A stretch of DNA of 64,000 bases from Lepiota brunneoincarnata (lineage: Eukaryota; Basidiomycota; Agaricomycetes; Agaricales; Agaricaceae), in assembly GCA_023014365.1 (NCBI GenBank), contig JAEBUN010000046.1, positions 62,001 through 126,000 of the forward strand, read 5' to 3'. Shown one piece after another: positions 57,827 to 64,000 of this stretch (positions within the stretch are counted from its first letter, which is position 1; each line of letters begins with the position of its first letter). The notes beneath the pieces were generated by a model, which was not told the DNA's origin, ran no database searches, and saw only the letters and a list, made by a program, of their open reading frames with translations. The translations under genes were made by a program, and so were the position numbers.

Positions 57827-59344
57827 CTTTAAGTTCCCCGCGAAATGTCTTTTTCCAATGCATTTGTCAGCGCCCTCACGCACCGGTTACCAAGATCTGT
57901 GCCAGGCAACATCGAAGGATCAGGATATCTTGACAGGACAGGGGGCAGCTGCCGCGGAGCCCGATGCGGCATCCTTCGTCGTGCATGAGGGGAGATGTCG
58001 GAGACACACGCTGTCTGCACCAACGTTGAGGTCACGGCGTGCTTGGTATTTGTGGTAGAAATGTAACCTTTGCAACCCTAACCATAAACAAAGAGGCAGT
58101 AGCCCTCGGTTGAAGTTTATTTCGTTCGTGTGAGAAATGTGGGTTTTCGTCCAAGCCCGTGTGATGAAATTTTGACACTGTTAAAAACGGTGAAAAATGG
58201 ATTACATAATATATTGAGCAACAGGAAATTTCAGGCGGTTTCCCATAATCCACGCGAGACTTCAACCCCGGAGCACCAACAGAACATCCTAGCGATAGTG
58301 CTACGACTGGATAATGTTAACACACACGTAGATACAATGTGCACTTGGCCAAGGTGTTGAAATCAGCTCAAGAGGGTGAACCACAGGAATCGGCATTCCA
58401 TCAGTTTGCCGGAATCACTAATTCCTATCAACGTGTGCAATGTGCATCACGTGACCATCATATGATGGACCTTGAAAACATCACGCTTAAAGACCGTGCA
58501 GGGTCGACTCGAGAAGTCGTCTATGTACGTTTTGTCAAGCGTGTACCAAGTCCTGACAACAACAGGAGGGTTAATAAAACGGGAGGTTGAGGTGTCCGCG
58601 GAACGCTGGCCAGGACTATTCGGGGCACAGCAACCATTGTCCCAGACGACGATATCGAGAGATGTGGATAAGGGTTTTGGGACAATTTGCACTCGGGCCA
58701 TAACTTCGGTAATCGCGGGTTGAACATCAAGCGAGTCGGGGTGTGGGACAGCAGCATGTGGTGCAGAGTCCCCACACTAGACAGCCCACAAGCGTCGCTA
58801 AATAGCCTGAGGAAGGCGCCGCTTCTGAGCATGAGAGATCCGGAGGATAGAACCGAGTTATTGGTAATGTACATCCGGACCGGCGGCAATGAATCAATCA
58901 TGAGAGCTAGAGTCAGTGGGCCTCAGTACAAGAGAGTTGTTAGTGGTCGGTCAGCCCAGCCGACTTGCTCATTATTTATGTTACCAGTTCATTAAATACT
59001 AATTAGCTACCCTGAGAGGACTACATTGCTGAGGTCACATGAAGTCAAGTTTTAAAGTCGTTGATCTATAGTCAGGTAATGAGAATATTTATGCAGCGCG
59101 GCACATCGAGACAAGGATATGTGTAATATCGCTAGGATCCGAACCGGAAAGTTGGACCCTAGCAAGGCTACCCATCACCAAGACTAAGCACGGTGAGGAT
59201 TATGTACCACTGTTTACGGAGGAATCTACACCGATTGTAGTAGCTACCTAAATCATTATGAGAGCTCAATCGTCTACCTACGGTGTCCATAAAAAATATG
59301 AATAGTTTGAGCTGTACACTCGATATTCGATATAGGGTTGTAGT
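57827..59344. other. intergenic; faint copy of SSP upstream sequence
   Basis: 58340-58470 resembles the upstream region of the SSP genes (GTTGAAATCAG, CAAGA-GGTGAA, GCATTCC...CAGTTTGCCG, AATTCC), but no SSP gene follows. Nothing else is supported. Confidence 0.35.
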
Positions 59345-59631
59345 CATCTTTTCAGTTTGGCATCGTTTTTTGAGTAAGTAATGCCAATATCCTTTTTGAT
59401 GCATACACAAGTTAAACCCAACTTCAACCGCCGAGATTCGAGCCGGATATCCTAGGATGATTTTCTTCCTCATCGCCCTTGACGGGGGGCACGCTGGGGT
59501 TCGGTTGGACCTTATTTAGTTCGCTGCCCGTCGGCCGTTGCACCCTCAAACCAAGAAAAAAGACAAAGGGGAAATGCTCATTGATCCTAAAACTTAAGAG
59601 AGAGTAAAAATGAGGACAGATCATGTAAGCG
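59345..59631 (-). repeat. SINE-like repeat, copy 3
   Basis: The same blocks as copy 2, including GCCGTTGCACCCTCAAACCA and GAGGACAGATCATG. B-box-like GGCTCGAATCTC on the minus strand. Confidence 0.55.
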
Positions 59632-60095
59632 GGCGAGGCATGAGCCAGATGTCACCACATACCCTCCCTCGCTTGTCGGCCTTCAATTTCGCGTGTATAC
59701 CGCGCAATATCTAGTTCATTTCCAAACCCACCTACCCATACCCTTTTATTTTATTTTATTTTTGCGTCCTTCCTTCCCTCACTTTCCCACTACTGGACTC
59801 GATACAGGTGCAGTCGATAGGTGCGCAGTTCCGGGTGACCCGACCGCGCCCGCTCCTCGGCCTCATCACCCAAGGTCAACAGAGCTTGAAGAAAACCCTG
59901 TCCCTCTCCCCCAGCCTACACAATATCGATTTCTAATATTCTATATAGCTTGTAATTTATAATTGGTATGTTATGTTTCTGATAGTTTATTATCATATCG
60001 GAGCCTCTAATCTGGAGTGAATAGATTATGATGCGTTAATACAGGTCGTGACGCGGTGGTGTCACAAACCGTCACAGGTCATGTGATGGCCCCGT
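59632..60095. other. intergenic, nothing recognised
   Basis: Pyrimidine-rich start, TTTTATTTTATT run near 59746. Frame 59693-59962 has no recognised motif. Confidence 0.4.
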
Positions 60096-60560
60096 TTGTG
60101 CTTGAAGTCTACCTTAGCTGTCTGGTCGCAGAACAGGTACCTCGTCGGCTTCCTTGTCCTTGTCATTCTTGGACGCTGGTCTCTCCTCCTACATGGTATG
60201 TCACCGTTATATCCCCAGCGCATATATGCTCATTTAAGTAGGTGTTCTACTCAAGGCCAACATGGGTGGACGGTATGGGGTGTGTAATCACCAGTACCAG
60301 CAACCCAATCCTGGCCATCAGCTTTATCTACTCCATGACCTTCGACTTTATTGTCCTCACTTCCTACAAGCTCCTCTATCCACAAACCGGACACTCCCAT
60401 CTGATGGAACTAATCTTCAACGATGGTTTTATTTACTTCCTCGTTGCGTGAGTAATCTTTCTCAACTGCACAGCCGCAGTCATCCTGATCATGTGCGTTT
60501 TGGATTAGATTCCTGGCATGCGCGACCGGACAAGTTAAAGGTGACCACTATGATCCAGAA
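60096..60560 (+). pseudogene. DUF6533-like multi-span membrane protein fragment
   Basis: Pieces RYLVGFLVLVILGRWSLLLHG, then after a probable intron (60195 to about 60255) TWVDGMGCVITST...ILAISFIYSM and a further helix ending GFIYFLVA match the order of helices in the Agaricomycete DUF6533 family. The frame then ends: the expected next helix begins (AAVILIMCVLD) and stops with TAG. N-terminus and C-terminus are missing. Confidence 0.5.
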
Positions 60561-61970
60561 TCCCAAAACATCAGCGAGGGAGGGTATTTATACGGTGCAG
60601 AGCTGGGTTTTGTTTTCCCCCTCTTTCCCTCCCCCCCTCCCTCCCTTCTTCCTTCTCCTTTCCCCCGTATGAACCACATACGGCTATCTGAGTGACAGGC
60701 GGTGTTGGCTGTTTGCTGGATTTGTGGTTGATCATCCGATAACGGGTATACATGGCCTTGGGGTTGTTTTACCGTACGGTTGGTTCTATCCCTCTTGAAG
60801 GGAAAGGAAGATACCATTTTCTTTCTGGATTTTTTTGAAGCCTTGTCATCGGGGGTTGGGTAGGTCCATGAGTATCAATGAGTAGGATATGAGCACTAAG
60901 CCAAGGGGGTGGCAGCGGCGGCCGGGCTACCTAGAAGGAAGTCAAACATTCAATGGACTCGGAGCAGCAGGACCCCCATTTAGGAACAATTTCTCAAGCT
61001 CCCTTTTTGAATCCCCGACTGCCGAGTGCCCGCTGGCTCAAAAGCTTTTCAAGTCCTGGGCCGTGGGTTTAGGGCCCCTATGGACAAAAGCAAACGTTGG
61101 CACCTGATCTTAAGAAGATTTTTCCTCACCCCCATCAGCCTACCCGGTGGGGTGAGACTATTTAGAGTAAATGAAAACCTGATAATAGTTCAGTCCGCTC
61201 CTAGTCCCTTAGTTTTTCTGCCGGCCAGCAGTCCCAATCACGCATGCTCTCTTGATATAGTAGAGCCTCAGTTGTGTTGGGGAGAGCTGTGTGCTTGCAG
61301 CTGAATTTCGGCTGTTCATTGTCAGTTGCGATTCAAGTTCAAGATAATTTCTTCCCCCCCCCCCCCCCCCGAACTCAAAGCTGAAGTAAGTTGGATCTAG
61401 CTAATCCGCTAAATCATCACTCTGTGCCTTTTCTTGAATCTGCCTAAGAATGTGTCAGGCTGCTGGGGGTGTTTGATTGCCTGGAATCAGGATGTAGTGT
61501 ATTTTGATAGTTGAGCAATTCTTACATCATAGGCACCAATAAGATGTTCCAGAGATATCAGAAACCACAGCAAGCTATTGCGTAAGCCATGATATTGCTC
61601 CTTGATTCTGCAGATGAAAGAAAGGGTGGCCATCCTGGAGAGCATGTTATGATCCGTGCTCCTTCTGTATCCGAGGATAACTGGAGATGGCCTTCAATCA
61701 CTCTACAAGGTGTCCGAGATGGTTGGCCTTGCAGAGCTTAGTGGATTGCACTCAATGAGATAACAAGGGAACACACCAAGTTAAGGCAGAGAGGGTTAAC
61801 GACTGCTGTTAACAAGATTAAAGCTTAGGGCTTTAATCTCTACTTGTACAGGCCTTATATACCTATGAGACACTATATACTCATTATAGGTAGTTGGGCT
61901 GTTCTACTTGTCATCCACAGTCTTGACCATGATGCGTATCCTAGCTGATGGCATCCTACTGTTATTTATA
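60561..61970. other. intergenic, nothing recognised
   Basis: A run of 16 C lies near 61355-61371. Minus-strand TATA-like GGTATATAAGG near 61855 with flanking repeats could belong to a decayed LTR, but termini were not found. Confidence 0.35.
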
Positions 61971-62261
61971 TTACAATGAGTCAGTGTCCTCGTTCTCACT
62001 GCTGTGCGATGTTCCATTGCTTTCCTCTGACTCATAATCTCCTTCTCCCAATTCTATCTCCATGGAATCTCCTCCATTCTTGCTCTCCACTCTCTCGGTA
62101 CTTCCATCTGCATTGGAGGTTGGATCGGTTGATCCATGGCTGTCCTCTTTGTCCTCAGGGTATTCCAGAATATCCTCCAGAGTTATCTCCATTCCTGCTT
62201 CTCTCGCCAGGTCCTGCATGGCATTATAATATTCCCCTTCTTCATCTTCATACTCCTGCAC
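61971..62261 (-). CDS. acidic hypothetical protein fragment
   Basis: 96 codons rich in Glu, Asp and Ser (DLAREAGMEITLEDILEYPE, ending SENEDTDSL). The frame continues a little upstream (TRWVQETTDQLQ) to a stop near 62327. Together with the TATA-like region at 61855 it may be the end of a retroelement or host gene. No family recognised; may not be expressed. Confidence 0.3.
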   Translation of the reverse strand: MQEYEDEEGEYYNAMQDLAREAGMEITLEDILEYPEDKEDSHGSTDPTSNADGSTERVESKNGGDSMEIELGEGDYESEESNGTSHSSENEDTDSL

Positions 62262-64000
62262 TTGTAACTGGTCTGTGGTTTCTTGTACCCATCTTGTAAA
62301 GTCAAATAGTTGTTCCTGTTCCTCTCAATCTGGACTATTCATAACAGAGCAGACTTCCAACACCCAGATAACTCATGTGCCTGAGAAGCAGCTGGAGGAA
62401 GAATTAGAACTGGATTTACTTGGTCGAGGAGCCATCTGCTAGTTCATAAATTGTTGGATAGGAGATGTAAAGGATATTTATCCATAAATATTTGAGGGTT
62501 TTGTTTGTTGTAGATGAGGGGTGGGAGTCACATGTGACTTGGTTGAGTGTATTATAAGTGTTGAATGTTAGGGGAAGTAAGAGCGCCGGAACCAATTTGA
62601 TATTCAGGTGGCGATTACAATCGCCACCCACGCTACATATATACATAGCGGTCTGCGCACAGACTGGGTAACCAAACACTACAGTAGCTACCAGAAATAA
62701 CACGCACAAACAATATACAAACAACTATAGATGATAAGGTCATCCGCGGATCGGGCTCGGGGATGGGGGTGGCCGAAGGCCGAGACTGGGCTTGGACATC
62801 GGGCATCGGCTAGGAAGGCCAAGCCCAGACATCCAACCACAAGTCTCTAGACGTACCTTGCGTAAGGGGGGGCACGACGCAGAACACGACACCCGTCCCC
62901 TTACATTGAATGCTTGATAAGAGTGTTCATGGATTGGAGAGGGTATCTCTTTGGCAGATTAGGAGAATGATCATAAAAGCTGTGCTTGTGGATAATCGAT
63001 CTCAATTCACTGACAGCCTCCCACCAGAGCAAATGAGAACTGCTGCCCATAAACAGTCTTTGGTGTTACCCAGCAAGGATGCAGGCTGAAAGGCTCTAGG
63101 TCGGGCATGAGTGCCCTCAACCTTGAGATATAAGGGGCGCCATTTTGCAATTGAATATTAATATTCATGCTAACCTGTTGGGTTGCAAGAACAACTAGTG
63201 TCATGGCTACACGGTTGCAGCCTAGGCGCATTCATGAGCTACCAAAGGATTCAAGCAGATAATTGCAGACTTGCAGATACGCTCCTTTCTGCATAGGTAG
63301 ATCAATGGCTTGGTTTGGGTTGCAAGAGTATCTGAGGACTGTTGAAAGATGGTGTCAGTGGGAAGGTACTCGAATAAGAGTAATTTTTTGTGCTGGGGGC
63401 CATGATATGCCCCCCACCAACCCAGTCCTATCAGAATCCGGTTAGCTTGGATGTTCAACCTGCATCGGTTTGGCTTACTGCCCTGGGACAATGTTCTCCT
63501 GGTTATACATTGGTTGGCCTGTAGGTATTTGAGAGGCCGGGTGGGAAGACCTGCCTTCTAGATTCTGGTTGTGTATGACCCGAATAGACTAGCTTCCTTA
63601 TAGGTGATTTTCGATCCGCCATTTCTAAAGATAAAGGCTGATAGAGGGATGGAAAAAGATATGGATTAGATGCCCATCAATTGAGGTCACAAGATGATGG
63701 GAGCTGTGTCGTGAGGGAGGTTCAGAGAATTAGCTCAAACGGACACGGGGCCCCGAGTGTACTAGTCAGGCGAAATGTGGCGATATGCAAGAGACCCACC
63801 GAAAGCCTTCGGAGTTTTCCCTTCATTAGCGAGAATGAGTGAAGGATACACAACAGGACCTGTTTGACTCTCTCCATTTTGGGCGTTGGGCAGAGTAAGA
63901 AAATTTCTAATGATGGAGTTTCTGGTCACAAAGCAGCTTCGTAGTATCGTCTGGGCAGCGTGTGATCTATACCCTGGATGACGTCTTCGGTTCCCTATCA
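62262..64000. other. right-edge region, nothing firmly recognised
   Basis: Contains a near-perfect palindrome, GGTGGCGATT at 62607-62616 with AATCGCCACC at 62619-62628, and a 9-bp inverted repeat TGGGCTTGG / CCAAGCCCA (62787-62795 and 62819-62827). Minus-strand frames 62416-62724, 63007-63231 and 63222-63491 have no recognised motif. Confidence 0.35.

Noticed and set aside
60548..60817. Minus-strand frame rich in Gly, Arg and Glu
   Set aside because: It reads the pyrimidine run near 60610-60665 in reverse; composition only.
61600..62330. Gypsy-type LTR element around the acidic frame
   Set aside because: A TATA-like site and an acidic ORF are present, but I could not find paired ends, a target duplicate or pol motifs.

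Overview
The window looks like nuclear DNA of a filamentous basidiomycete (Agaricomycetes). The evidence is short spliceosomal introns of about 47-60 bp with CTNAY-like branch points, long TPR/CHAT and NB-ARC/TPR proteins, a GtaA-type secreted glutaminase with a C-terminal membrane anchor, relics of the DUF6533/DUF6534 membrane-protein families, and Ty1/copia and Tc1 elements. A Rhizoctonia/Ceratobasidium-like genome fits best, but that is inference. No bacterial features, CRISPR array, rRNA or intact tRNA gene was seen.

Layout. 1-2566: 3' part of a TPR-CHAT gene. 2925-3900: dispersed repeat. 3949-12790: an NB-ARC/TPR (NLR-like) pseudogene split by an intact Ty1/copia element (7082-12055, identical 338-bp LTRs, TSD TATTT). 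14568-15240: AANAT/polyamine-type GNAT acetyltransferase with a probable GC-AG intron. 16682-23520: two copies of a segmental duplication, each with a 58-residue secreted cysteine-rich protein; copy A also holds a CHAT relic. 24162-27300: a second TPR-CHAT gene on the minus strand with two in-frame stops. 27699-27875: NLR exon relic. 28.9-31.85 kb: a DUF6534-like pseudogene interrupted by a dead Tc1-type transposon (29624-31228). 32420-33078: solo LTR. 35286-44651: a second NLR-like gene carrying a 1.3-kb LTR-like insertion in an intron and a second, decayed copia element (38612-43544). 46600-50623: complete TPR-CHAT gene. 52023-53396: three-exon gene for a cysteine-cluster protein with an internal tandem duplication. 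53883-53940: a sequence that folds as a complete type III hammerhead ribozyme. 54436-57826: multi-exon glutaminase A-like gene. Three copies of a SINE-like repeat lie at about 51.3, 54.1 and 59.3 kb. 60-64 kb is mostly relics.

How it fits together. TPR-CHAT (caspase/separase-like protease) and NB-ARC/TPR (STAND ATPase) proteins are the two classes expected of fungal cell-death, allorecognition or immune receptors. Here three CHAT loci plus a relic, and two NLR loci plus a relic, sit in 50 kb. Most are being degraded by transposons and by stop codons that mostly arise as CGA to TGA. Only the CHAT gene at 46600-50623 is complete and open; the CHAT gene at the left edge is open but truncated by the window. 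The strongest candidates for something new are the hammerhead motif, the duplicated cysteine-rich secreted proteins, and the paralogous NLR genes that independently caught different copia elements.
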